Assembly: GCF_012849555.1 (NCBI RefSeq)
Contig: NZ_CP051685.1
Location: 5,642,001-5,706,000 of the forward strand
Reading direction: 5' to 3'
DNA: 64,000 nt
Source of the DNA: Massilia forsythiae
GTDB lineage: Bacteria > Pseudomonadota > Gammaproteobacteria > Burkholderiales > Burkholderiaceae_D
The notes beneath the pieces were generated by a model. The model saw only the letters and a list, made by a program, of their open reading frames with translations. It was not told the DNA's origin and searched no databases. Numbering within the stretch: position 1 is the stretch's first letter; each line of letters opens with the position of its first letter. Below, one piece after another: positions 17,682-27,000 of this stretch. The translations under genes were made by a program, and so were the position numbers.

Positions 17682-18622
17682 GGGGTATTGTCGACGTGGA
17701 CCTGGTGTACCAGGCGGATCGCGGGCGCGCTGTCGTAGCGTCCGCGCAGTTCGAGGTTGATGCCGAGCAGGCCGGTGCGCTGGGCCGCCGCGGTGCTGTA
17801 GGAGAACAGGCCGCCGCAGCGGGTCAGGCGGGTCGCCACCAGCGCGCGCTGGCCGTCGGACGGCGGCACCGGCTGGGCCGCCGCGATGGCGTAGCCCCAG
17901 GCGCGCCACAGGTCGAGCGTGCCGTCGGCGCGCGCCTGGCAATACAGGCTGACCGGTCCGGACACCACCTGGAAGCGCTTCTGCGGCGAGGGCAGCGCCA
18001 CGTCCTGGTAGGCGAACGGATTGCCGGCCAGCGTGATGCGCATGGCCGGCACGTTGGCGCCGTTGACGGCGACGGTCGTGGACGCCGGATCGGCATTGAT
18101 GCAGGCGATGTTGCCGGCCGCGGTGGCGGCGCCGCCGGTCGGGCAGGCGCCGACGCCGGTGGCCGCCAGCTGGTAGGCGTTGGCCGAACCCATGCCCTCG
18201 CCCAGGTTGTAGACCACCACGAAGTCGCCCTTGCGCACGCGGCTGAAGCTGGGCGGCGGCGCCAGCGCGGTGAAGACGGCCTGGGCGGGATCGTCGAAGC
18301 TCAGCACGGCGGCGCCGGCGAGGCCGTCGTCGCTGTCCAGGTAGCGCGCGCCGGAACGCGTCTGCAGCAGTTCCACCGCGCTGCCGTCGGCGCTCACGCG
18401 CACGCTGTTGGGCAGCGCCAGGCGCACGTCGCGCGCCATGCGGCGCAGCGCCAGGTCGGCCTGGTCGGTGATCTCGGCGCGGTCGACGCTGTCGCGGTAG
18501 CCCAGCACCGGCGCCCGGATGAATACCGCGACGATGCCGGCCAGGACGCCGACGATCACGATCACCATCACCGCCTCGACCAGCGTGAAGCCGGCCTGGC
18601 GCCGCGCGCGCAAGATCTTCAT
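17678..18622 (-). CDS. mshO: Minor prepilin MshO (PilW-like)
   Basis: A 314-residue prepilin. The class III leader MKILRARRQAG is cleaved before FTLVEAVMVIVIVGVLAG, with Glu at mature position 5. The body contains the PilW/MshO-like YRDSVDRAEITDQADLALRR segment and a large globular head with RKGDFVVVYNLGEG. It probably forms part of the minor-pilin initiation complex. It overlaps mshD and mshP by 4 nt each. No prepilin peptidase gene is in this window. Confidence 0.9.
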   Translation of the reverse strand: MKILRARRQAGFTLVEAVMVIVIVGVLAGIVAVFIRAPVLGYRDSVDRAEITDQADLALRRMARDVRLALPNSVRVSADGSAVELLQTRSGARYLDSDDGLAGAAVLSFDDPAQAVFTALAPPPSFSRVRKGDFVVVYNLGEGMGSANAYQLAATGVGACPTGGAATAAGNIACINADPASTTVAVNGANVPAMRITLAGNPFAYQDVALPSPQKRFQVVSGPVSLYCQARADGTLDLWRAWGYAIAAAQPVPPSDGQRALVATRLTRCGGLFSYSTAAAQRTGLLGINLELRGRYDSAPAIRLVHQVHVDNTP

Positions 18623-19215
18623 AGTGAATTCGGCGCGTAGCGCGTGCGGTAGCCGTCCAGCGCCAGGGTCTGGCCGTCGTAGCCGATCTCGACCCGGATA
18701 CGCAGTACCTCGGTGTTGGCCGACGCGCCCGTCGAACTGCTGGCCGTGCCGATGCCGCCCAGCGCGGCCGGGCTGATGGTCAGGCGCGCCGTGTAGCCGG
18801 TCAGGTTGAGGGCGTTGCCGTTGGCGTCGCTGAGCACGCCGTTGACGTCGAAGGCGGCGGTAGCGGTGTTGGGAGCGCTCACGTAATCGTTGACGTTGTC
18901 GAACGGCCGGGTGGTGGTGGCCGGCTCGTTGCCGGCCTGGCCCCAGGTCTCGGGAATGGTGCAGGCGGCGCTACTGGCGGCAGTGTCGGCGTTGCTCGAC
19001 GCCGGGTCGCAATACGAGAACTTGGCCAGCTCGACTTCCTCCAGCAAGCCCTCGGCCAGGATCAGCGCCTGCTTGCGCCGCACCGGATCGGCGCTGCGCT
19101 GGGTGGTCAGGTTCATCACCGCCAGGATGCCGGTCAGGGCCACGCCGATGATGACGATGAAGATGATCAGCTCGACCAGCGTGACGCCGCGCTGGCGGCG
19201 CATGTCAATTGACAT
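18619..19215 (-). CDS. mshD: Minor prepilin MshD (PilV-like)
   Basis: A prepilin of about 198 residues. The leader ends MRRQRG before VTLVELIIFIVIIGVALTG; position +1 is Val rather than Phe. The mature helix is followed by RKQALILAEGLLEEVELAKF, the signature of PilV/MshD/GspI-type minor pilins. Two starts are possible, 19215 (MSIDMRRQRG, overlapping mshC by 11 nt) and 19203 (MRRQRG, the more usual leader length); neither has a strong ribosome-binding site. It is coupled to mshO by ATGA. Confidence 0.85.
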   Translation of the reverse strand: MSIDMRRQRGVTLVELIIFIVIIGVALTGILAVMNLTTQRSADPVRRKQALILAEGLLEEVELAKFSYCDPASSNADTAASSAACTIPETWGQAGNEPATTTRPFDNVNDYVSAPNTATAAFDVNGVLSDANGNALNLTGYTARLTISPAALGGIGTASSSTGASANTEVLRIRVEIGYDGQTLALDGYRTRYAPNSL

Positions 19216-19822
19216 AGCCGGTTTCCGCATACACCACGACGCTGCGGGTACCGCCTTCGGCGGCGATGCTGAACGCGAGGTTGGCGAAGGTGGACGCATC
19301 GTCGGAGGTGGTGGGATTGTCGCTGCCCTGGTAGGGTTTGCCCAGGCCGTTGAAGAAGAACACGGCCTGGGCGGCCGGAGCGAACGTCAGCGTGCTGCCG
19401 GCCGGCGTGCCCTCGCAATACCAGGCAGGGGCGTAGCTGCCGCCGGCGGTGCACAGGGCGCGGGTGGCGCCGCTGCCGCTGTTGTTCCCGGCCGGCACCG
19501 GCACCTGGTCGGCCGCCGCGCACGGCGACGCGGCGCCGTAGCACAGCGCCAGCCCGGCGCCGCCGGCCTGCACGTAGACGCGCCGGTTCTGCGCCACCGC
19601 GATCTTCTGCCCGTAGCGCAGCATGGCGCGCACCTGCTCGGAAAAGGCGTCGGCCTCGAAGCCGTTGCGGCTGAAGAAGCGCGACAGGCCGATGGCGCTG
19701 AGCACGCCGATCAGGATCATCACGATGATCAGCTCGACCATCGTGAAGCCGGCGGTGCGGCGCTCAGCCGGGATGGGATTGGCAGGAGGACGATACATCG
19801 GACCGGAAACACGGCTCAGCAT
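19205..19822 (-). CDS. mshC: Minor prepilin MshC (GspH-like)
   Basis: A 205-residue prepilin with leader ending ERRTAG before FTMVELIIVMILIGVLSAI (Glu at +5). The globular domain shows the GspH/FimT pattern: EQVRAMLRYGQKIAVAQNRR then VYVQAGG-like strands, and cysteines that could form a loop. The ATG at 19822 has GGAGG 6 nt upstream; a second ATG at 19798 would give a shorter leader. It lies 20 bp downstream of the major pilin gene. Confidence 0.85.
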   Translation of the reverse strand: MLSRVSGPMYRPPANPIPAERRTAGFTMVELIIVMILIGVLSAIGLSRFFSRNGFEADAFSEQVRAMLRYGQKIAVAQNRRVYVQAGGAGLALCYGAASPCAAADQVPVPAGNNSGSGATRALCTAGGSYAPAWYCEGTPAGSTLTFAPAAQAVFFFNGLGKPYQGSDNPTTSDDASTFANLAFSIAAEGGTRSVVVYAETGYVN

Positions 19823-19842
19823 GCGACGGCCTCCACGGCGGC

Positions 19843-20337
19843 TTACAAGCAGCCGGCCGCGTTACCGGTGGTGACGATGGACGGCGGCGTCACGGTCGTG
19901 CCGCTCACAGTGGCGGCGGTGTAGACGATCTTGCAGTTGGCAACCGTGGCGCCATTCGGCGACACCGTCAGGGTGGATGCGGAACCATTGCTGGAATCCA
20001 CTGTCGTGAACGTATAATCGTTTGTGCTCAAGCCAGCGGCTGCCGCCAAGGCATTATTCGCTACCGGGTAGCCATTGCTGATGTTGACAGTCGTACCCTC
20101 CATGATGAGCGTGCTGGCGTTGCCGGTCGGATTGACCAGGAACTGGCCGTGCGCCATGGCCGACACCGAGGACAGTGAACCGCGCGCCGCCTGCAGGGAG
20201 GCGAAGCGCGCGTCACCGGTCAGGTTGGCGAATTTCGGCAGCGCGGTCGCGGCCAGGATACCGAGGATGACGATCACGACGATCAGTTCGATCAGGGTGA
20301 AACCGCCCTGGGCGCCGGCTTTGAAATTCTTGTTCAT
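19843..20337 (-). CDS. mshA: Major MSHA pilin MshA
   Basis: The probable structural pilin, 164 residues. Leader MNKNFKAGAQGG is cleaved before FTLIELIVVIVILGILAATA with Glu at +5, then LPKFANLTGDARFASLQAA, the MshA family signature. The head ends with a Cys pair (NCKIVYTAAT ... GNAAGC) forming the usual C-terminal loop. The start at 20337 has GGAG 6 nt upstream; the ATG at 20343 directly abuts GGAG and cannot be used with it. Only one major-type pilin is present; no separate mshB-like gene is seen. Confidence 0.9.
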   Translation of the reverse strand: MNKNFKAGAQGGFTLIELIVVIVILGILAATALPKFANLTGDARFASLQAARGSLSSVSAMAHGQFLVNPTGNASTLIMEGTTVNISNGYPVANNALAAAAGLSTNDYTFTTVDSSNGSASTLTVSPNGATVANCKIVYTAATVSGTTVTPPSIVTTGNAAGCL

Positions 20338-20498
20338 TGACATCTCCGAATGAAGTGGTGCGGATCGCGCCGCGTGGTGGTGGAGTACAGCCGCCTATCC
20401 GCTGACGCATGCAGGGCCAGGCTCAGGTTGCGTCTTCCGCGCCGGCGCTGCCGGCTGAATCAGATGCATGGAAGAATTTTACCTTGAATCACAGCAAT

Positions 20499-20514
20499 CT
20501 TGCGCTATCGCAAG
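20499..20514. promoter_or_regulatory. Palindrome upstream of mshA
   Basis: CTTGCG-CTAT-CGCAAG is a perfect 6-bp-arm dyad about 160 nt upstream of mshA in the AT-rich part of the 276-bp mshG-mshA gap. It has no T-run downstream in either direction, so it is more likely an operator or mRNA leader hairpin than a terminator. No convincing -35/-10 pair is seen. Confidence 0.35.
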
Positions 20515-20561
20515 AAAAACTTTCTGCGTTCGAGATCAAAGTCGCAACGATTCTGTCGCGT

Positions 20562-20593
20562 GGGTAAAACACCCGGCCGAAAATCCGCCGGGT
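20562..20593 (-). terminator. Putative Rho-independent terminator after mshG
   Basis: On the minus strand a stem with ACCCGGC/GCCGGGT arms (20571-20593) is followed by GTTTTA, 21 nt after the mshG stop. It would separate mshE-G from the pilin genes, so mshA probably has its own promoter. Confidence 0.5.
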
Positions 20594-20613
20594 CAAGGGT
20601 CAAGGCTCGGGGG

Positions 20614-21855
20614 TCAGTGGTGCAGCGCCGCCTTGCCCAGGTCCCAGATCGGCAGGAAGATGCCGAGCGCCAGGATCAGCACCATCACGCCCAGGAAGGT
20701 GATCAGGATCGGTTCGATCTGGCTGGACAGGGTCTTCAGCTCGTAGTCCACCTCGCGCTCGTACATCATCGCGATCTCGTCCATCAGGTCGTCGATCGAG
20801 CCGGATTCCTCGCCCACCGCGATCATCTGCAGCACCATCGGCGTGAACACGCCGGTATTGGTGGCGGTGCGCAGGATGCTCTCGCCGCGCTCGACGCCGT
20901 CGCGCATGCCTTCGATGCGCGCGGCCAGCCAGGCATTGTCCGAGGTCTGCGCCACCACCGTCAGCGCCTGCACGATCGGCACGCCGCTCCTGATCGAGAG
21001 CGCGAAGCTGCGCGCGAAGCGCGCCATCGTGCCCTTGTGGATGATCTTGCCGGCGATCGGGATGCGCAACTTGACGCGGTCCCAGGCCAGGCGCCCGGAC
21101 GGCGAACGCGCCCAGGCGCGAAAGCCCAGCACCAGGCCGAAGGCGCCCAACACGAAAGCGGGCCACCATTGCACGGTGAAGCGCGAGGCGGCGATCAGCA
21201 GGCGCGTCATCAGCGGCAGCTCGGCGTGGAAGCTGTTGAACACCTTTTCGAACTGCGGGATCACGAACATGTTCACGATGAACATGGCGATCACCATCGC
21301 CGTCACCACGAACATCGGGTAGCGCAGCGCGGTCTTCACGCGGTCGCGCATGTCGCGGTCGAATTCCATGTGGTCGAACAGGCGCAGGAACACTTCTTCC
21401 AGGCGCCCGGTCATCTCGCCCACCCGCACCATGGCCAGGTAGAAGGTGGTAAAACATTCCGGATGGCGGCGCATGGCGCTGGACAGCTCGCGGCCGGCGT
21501 CGAGCGATTCGCGCAAATCCTGGATCACGCGCGCCAGGCTCTTGCTGGTGGCGGATTCCTGCAGGCCGGCCAGGCCGCGCATGATCGGCACGCCGGACTT
21601 CAGCAGCGTGTAGAGCTGGCGGCTGAACAGCTGCACGTCGAGCGAGGTCACTTTCTTGGTCGTCAGGCGCTGCCACAGCGTGTCGCCGTCGGCGCCGTTG
21701 CCGGAACTGACGGTGCGCGTGGTGGGCGTGATCTCGAGCGGCGTGACGCCGGTGCCGAACAGCTGGTCGGCGATGGCGCCGCTGTCGGCGCCTTCCAGCA
21801 CGCCCTGCATCAAGTCGCCGCGCGCGTTGCGGCCCCGGTAGGCGAAGAACGGCAC
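20614..21855 (-). CDS. mshG: MSHA inner-membrane platform protein MshG (PilC/GspF-like)
   Basis: A 413-residue polytopic protein with two T2SSF domains. It begins MPFFAYRGRNARGDLMQGV; QLYTLLKSGVPIMRGLAGL and the second-domain counterpart FALSIRSGVPIVQALTVVA are the repeated signature, and EESGSIDDLMDEIAMMYEREVDYEL precedes the last helix (ILITFLGVMVLILALGIFLP). It anchors the ATPase MshE at the membrane and moves pilins into the fibre. mshE ends 2 bp before it, so the two are surely co-transcribed. Confidence 0.94.
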   Translation of the reverse strand: MPFFAYRGRNARGDLMQGVLEGADSGAIADQLFGTGVTPLEITPTTRTVSSGNGADGDTLWQRLTTKKVTSLDVQLFSRQLYTLLKSGVPIMRGLAGLQESATSKSLARVIQDLRESLDAGRELSSAMRRHPECFTTFYLAMVRVGEMTGRLEEVFLRLFDHMEFDRDMRDRVKTALRYPMFVVTAMVIAMFIVNMFVIPQFEKVFNSFHAELPLMTRLLIAASRFTVQWWPAFVLGAFGLVLGFRAWARSPSGRLAWDRVKLRIPIAGKIIHKGTMARFARSFALSIRSGVPIVQALTVVAQTSDNAWLAARIEGMRDGVERGESILRTATNTGVFTPMVLQMIAVGEESGSIDDLMDEIAMMYEREVDYELKTLSSQIEPILITFLGVMVLILALGIFLPIWDLGKAALHH

Positions 21856-21857
21856 CC

Positions 21858-23561
21858 TTACTCCTCGGTCTGGTTACTGATGCGCATCGCCTCGGCCACC
21901 GTGGTACGGCCCTGGATCGCCAGGCGCACGGCGCCGCGGCGCAGGGTCTCGCCGCGCATCTCGGCATACGCCGTCTTGAGGAAGTGCGACGGGTCCGGGT
22001 GGTTGATGGCCTCGTTGACGGCGCGCGTCATTTCCAGCAGCTCGTAGACGCCGGTGCGGCCGCGGTAGCCGGTGCCGTTGCAGTGCGAGCAGCCGCGCCC
22101 GTGGAAGAACGGCACGGTCTCGGCCCGGTCGCCCAGTTCGGCGCGCAGCCAGGCGCGTTCCGGCGCCGGCAGCTGGAACGGGCTGTTGCAGCTCTCGCAG
22201 ATCACGCGCACCAGGCGCTGCGCCAGCACCGCCTGCAGCGAGCCTCCCACCATGTAGCGCGGCACGCCCATGTCCATCAGGCGCAGCGGCGTGGAGGCGG
22301 CGTCGTTGGTGTGCAGGGTCGACAGCACCAGGTGGCCGGTCATTGCGGCGCGCAGGCCGATCTGGGCGGTTTCCTGGTCGCGCATCTCGCCCACCAGCAC
22401 GATGTCCGGGTCTTGCCGCAGCGCCGAGCGCAACACGCGCGCGAAGGACAGGTCGATCTTGTCGTTGACCTGCACCTGGTTGATGCCGGACAGGCGGTAT
22501 TCGATCGGGTCTTCCACCGTGATCAGCTTCTTTTCCACCGAGTTCAGCTCGGCCAGCGCGCTGTACAGCGTGGTGGTCTTGCCGGAACCCGTGGGGCCGG
22601 TCACCAGCACCAGGCCGTTGGGACGCTGGACGATGGCGCGGAAGCGCTCCACCAGCGTGGGCGGCATGCCGATCGCGTCCAGGCGCAGCATGGTGCCGAC
22701 CTGGTTCAACAGACGCATGACCACCGACTCGCCGTACTGGGTCGGCATGGTCGAGATACGCACGTCGATGCGCTGGTTGCGCACTTTTACCGCGAAGCGG
22801 CCGTCCTGCGGCAGGCGCTTTTCCGAGATGTCCAGGTCGGCCATCAATTTGAGGCGCAGCGCCAGCGGCGTGGCGATCTTGATGTCGGCCTCGGTCTGCA
22901 GGTGCAGCACGCCGTCGATGCGGAAGCGGATCTGCAGGCGCCCGTCCTGCGGCTCGATGTGGATGTCCGAGGCGCGCACCTGCGTGGCATCGTCGAACAC
23001 CGATTGCAGCAGTTTCACCACCGGCGCTTCTTCCAGCCCGGAGTTGGCCGACAGCGCGCCGAAGTCGACCGAGGCGTCGCCCAGGTCCTGCTCCAGCTCG
23101 CGCGCCAGGCCGGTGATCTCGCCGGTGCGGCGGTAGATGCGGTCGATCGCCTGCAGCACCTCGGTCTCGTTGACGACCGCCAGTTCCACCGCCTTTTTCA
23201 GCAGGCGCGCGATCTCGTCGTAGGCGAACAGGTCGGTCGGATCGGACACGCCCACCAGCACGCTGTGGCCGCGGTCTTCCAGCACCAGCGCGCGAAAGCG
23301 CCGCGCCTGGGTTTCCGGCAGCAGCCGCACCACTTCCTGGTTGATGTTGTAGAACTTCAGGTTGATGGTCGGGATGCCGAGCTGGCGCGCCAGCGCGCCC
23401 GAGATCTGCTCCTCGGTGACGAAGCCGCTTTCCACGAACACCCGGCCGAGCTTGCGCCCGGTGCGCTTCTGGTCGGCCAGCGCCTGGTTCAACTGCTCTT
23501 CCGACAGCAGCTTCTGTTGCACCAGGATTTCCCCGAGCCGGACTTTTTCTGGCCTCGCCAT
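21858..23561 (-). CDS. mshE: MSHA extension ATPase MshE (PilB/GspE-like, c-di-GMP-binding)
   Basis: The 567-residue hexameric ATPase that powers pilus extension. The N-terminus carries two MshEN repeats, RLGEILVQQKLLSEEQLNQA (from residue 7) and KLGRVFVESGFVTEEQISGA (from about 37), the known c-di-GMP-binding module. The ATPase core has Walker A GPTGSGKTTTLYSAL, the Asp box, VLVGEMRDQET (Walker B) and the His box. The Cys4 zinc site ICESCNSPF ... CSHCNGTG is present. GAGGT lies 4 nt before the ATG. It heads the locus and is divergent from a histidine kinase/GGDEF pair. Confidence 0.95.
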   Translation of the reverse strand: MARPEKVRLGEILVQQKLLSEEQLNQALADQKRTGRKLGRVFVESGFVTEEQISGALARQLGIPTINLKFYNINQEVVRLLPETQARRFRALVLEDRGHSVLVGVSDPTDLFAYDEIARLLKKAVELAVVNETEVLQAIDRIYRRTGEITGLARELEQDLGDASVDFGALSANSGLEEAPVVKLLQSVFDDATQVRASDIHIEPQDGRLQIRFRIDGVLHLQTEADIKIATPLALRLKLMADLDISEKRLPQDGRFAVKVRNQRIDVRISTMPTQYGESVVMRLLNQVGTMLRLDAIGMPPTLVERFRAIVQRPNGLVLVTGPTGSGKTTTLYSALAELNSVEKKLITVEDPIEYRLSGINQVQVNDKIDLSFARVLRSALRQDPDIVLVGEMRDQETAQIGLRAAMTGHLVLSTLHTNDAASTPLRLMDMGVPRYMVGGSLQAVLAQRLVRVICESCNSPFQLPAPERAWLRAELGDRAETVPFFHGRGCSHCNGTGYRGRTGVYELLEMTRAVNEAINHPDPSHFLKTAYAEMRGETLRRGAVRLAIQGRTTVAEAMRISNQTEE

Positions 23562-23594
23562 GCTACCTCATCGATCAATGTGGACCCAGCGCGC

Positions 23595-23600
23595 ATTCTA
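23595..23600 (-). promoter_or_regulatory. Candidate -10 box of mshE
   Basis: TAGAAT on the minus strand, 34 nt upstream of the mshE start, with a weak TTAATT 16 bp upstream of it in an AT-rich stretch. This would be the main promoter of the pilus locus. Confidence 0.3.
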
Positions 23601-23707
23601 AGCCAAGAACAACATAAATTAACCCATGGAATTAATTTCCTGATCGAAACCGTATCCCGAACGCGACGTCAACCCGCAATCCGATACAACCTGATCAACA
23701 TCAAACC

Positions 23708-23853
23708 GGGGTCAGAGCACAATTTTTGGCAATAACTTCCAAGCAATTTCCTGAATTCGGGGTCAGAGCACAATCGTTATCCATTCACATGAATACTTCC
23801 CGGTAAATCAGCAGCTTGCGGCAGGCTTCCCGAACACATTGTGCTCTGACCCC
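23708..23853. repeat. GGGGTCAGAGCACAAT repeats (REP/RAYT-type)
   Basis: The 460-bp gap between mshE and the hybrid kinase contains two direct copies of a 16-bp sequence (23708-23723, 23759-23774) and one inverted copy (23838-23853), followed by a shorter CTGACCCC match at about 23861. Such tracts in related beta-proteobacteria often accompany IS200-type RAYT transposases, but no such gene is present. The remaining gap holds AT-rich promoter-like DNA and no gene. Confidence 0.6.
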
Positions 23854-24021
23854 GAATCTGCTGACCCCAAATCCGCCCGACGCGCTGCAGCCCAGGATGT
23901 TGTGCCATGTGTACAGATCACTGTTTATTGCCACACGAGAATATTCAGCATGGGGCATCCTGCCGTTGCGCTCGGATACCATGGATGCACGGCGCATGAA
24001 CGCCGCGCGTTCCGGAGCATC

Positions 24022-27000
24022 ATGGTGCAGTTCTTACAACGTCGTTCCCTTCCCTCGATCCGCGCCAAGCTGGTCACGCTGGTGCTGGCCTGTGCCCTGC
24101 CGATCCTGGTCGGCTACCTGATCTTCGCCCACGACGCCGACCAGCGCGAGCGCATCCACGTGGCCGAGGATGCGGAAATGGCCGCGCGCGCGCTGGCGGC
24201 GGCGGTCGAGCGCGACCTGGCCAACGGCGAGATCGTCGCGCAGGCGCTGGCCAACGATTCTTCGCTGGGCCGCGGCGACCTGGCCGCCTTCCACGCGGCG
24301 GCGCGCCGCCTGCTGCGTCCCGAGCTGTCGATCTCCGGCTTCACCCTGAGCGGCCCAGACGGCCATGCAGTGCTGGACACGCGCCACCCGTACGGCGCGC
24401 CGCCGCCGGCCGGCGGCAACGAGGCCGACGTGCGCCAGGTGTTCGCGCGCGCCGAGGCGGTGGCGTCCGGCCTGCACCGCGGCGCCGCCAGCCAGCCCTG
24501 GGTGATCTCGATCGCGGTGCCGGTGTGGCGCGGCGGCAAGGTGGCATACGCGCTGTCGGTCGAGCTGCGCCCGCGCCGCCTGGCGGAGCTGCTCGCCGAC
24601 CAGCACCTGCCCGCGCGCTGGAACGCGCAGGTGTTCGACGAGCGCGGCCTGCTGGTGGCGCGCACCGGCGACGCGACGCGCACGATCGGCATGCCGATGC
24701 GTCCCGAACTGGCGACGGCGCTGGCCAGGGCCGGCATCGGCATGGTCGCCGCCGACGCTGCCGGCGGCAGCCCGGTCGACCTGGCCTACGCGCGCACGAT
24801 GGCCCACGGCTGGACCGTGGCGGTCGGCTTTCCGCGCCAGGCGGCGCGCGAACTGCTCGGCCCGGCGCCGGGCGCTGCGCTCGCCGTGATCGCAGCCATG
24901 CTGGCGATCAGCCTGGGGCTGGCGTGGCGCATCGGCGGGTCGATCGCGCGTTCGGTGCGCGCCCTGACCGCGCCGGCCGCCGCGCTGGGACGCGGCGAAG
25001 CGCTGGCGATCCCGCCGCTGGCGATCCGCGAAGCCGCCTCGGTGGCGCGCGCCCTGCGCAAGGTGGAGAGTGAACTGGAGCAGTACCGCGCCGGCCTGGA
25101 AGCGCGGGTTGCCGAGCGCACCGACGCGCTGCAGCGCTCCAGCATGATGCTGGCCACGGTGTACGCCACCGCGCCGGTCGGCCTGGCCTTCCTCGACCGC
25201 AGCCTGAAGATCGTGATGGTCAACGACTACCTGGCGACGGTGAACGGCCTGGCGGCCAGCGCCCACGTCGGCCGCACCCTGCCCGAGCTGCTGGGCGAGC
25301 GCGGCGTGGCCATCGAGCTCCCCTACCGCCGGGTGCTGGCCAGCGGCCGTCCTCTGGTCGACGTCGAGGACAGCGGCGAATCGCCGGCGGAACCGGGCCG
25401 GCTGCGCCACTGGATCTGCAGCTACTACCCGGTGTACGGGCCCGGGCGCGAACTGGTCGGCATCAACGCGGTGGTGCTCGACATCACCGAGCGCCGGCGC
25501 CAGGAACAGCGCGACCGCGACAACGAGGTGCTGTACCGCACCCTGTTCGAGGGCTCCGGCGACGCCCACATGCTGCTGGTGCACGACGCCGGCTTCGTCA
25601 GCGCCAACCAGGCCACGATCCGCCTGTTCGGCTGCCGCGACGCCGCCGAGTTCCTGACCATGTCGCCGGCGACCGCCTCGCCCGAATTCCAGCCCGACGG
25701 CCGCCGCTCGGACCAACTGGCGCAGGAACACATGCAGCGCGCGCTGCGCGAAGGCATGGCGCGCTTCGAATGGATCCACCGCCGCCGCGACGGCAGCGTG
25801 TTCCATGCCGACGTCCTGCTGAACCGGGTCGACATCGACGGCAGCGGCATGCTGCAGGCCACGGTGCGCGACATCAGCGCGCGTGTCGCCACCCAGGCCG
25901 CGCTGAGCGCCGCCGGCGCCCGCCTGGAACACAACGAGCGCATGATCCGCGCCATCACCGACCACCTGCCGGCCCTGGTCGGCTACTGGGACGACCAGCT
26001 GCGCTGCCAGTTCGCCAACCGCCCCTACCTCGACTGGCTCGGGCGCAGCGCCGGCCAGGTGATCGGGCGCACCGTGCACGAACTGCTGGACGCCGAGCAG
26101 ATCGCCCAGGTCGAGCCGTTCGCGCGCGCCGTGTTCGCGGGCACGCCGCAATTCTTCGAGCGCCGCCTGCGGCGCGCCGGCTCGGGCGAGGTGATGCAGG
26201 CCTGGGGCAGCTACATCCCCGACTTCGACGCCACCGGCAAGGTGCGCGGTTTCTATACGCTGCACGCCGACATCACGGAACTCAAGCGCACCCAGTCGCG
26301 CCTGGAAGACGCGCTGCATGCGGCCGAGGCGGCCAGCAGCGCCAAGAGCGCGTTCCTGGCCAACATCAGCCACGAGATCCGCACGCCGATGAACGCCATC
26401 ATCGGCCTGGCGCGCCTGCTCGAGGAAGCCGACCTGGGCCGGCGCGAGCACGGCTACGTCGAGCGCATGCAGATGGCGGCGCACACGCTGCTGTCGATGC
26501 TCAACGACGTGCTCGACTACTCGAAGGTCGAAGCCGGCCGGCTGGTGCTGGAACGGACCGGGTTCGCGCTCGACGACGTCCTGTCCAGCATCGGCGTGCT
26601 GAACGCCACCAGCGCCTGGAACAAGGGCATCGAACCGGTGTTCGCGGTGCAGCCGGGGGTGCCGGCGCGCCGGTGCGGCGATCCGATGCGGCTGCAGCAG
26701 GTGCTGCTCAACCTGGTCAGCAACGCGATCAAGTTCACCGAGCGCGGCGAGGTCGTGCTCGAGATCGCGCTGGCCGGCCCGGAGGACGAGCCGGTCCCGG
26801 CCGATACCCCGCAGGAGAGCGCTGCGCAGGAGAGCGCCGCGCAGGACGGCGCCGCGCAAGAGAGCGTGCGGCTGGCGTTCACGGTGCGCGACACCGGCAT
26901 CGGCATCGCGCCCGGGCAGCAGCAGCGCATGTTCGAGGCGTTCTCGCAGGCCGACAGCTCGACCAGCCGCAAGTACGGCGGCACCGGCCTGGGCCTGGCG

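Noticed and set aside
20499..20514. Intrinsic terminator
   Set aside because: The stem has no U-run downstream on either strand.
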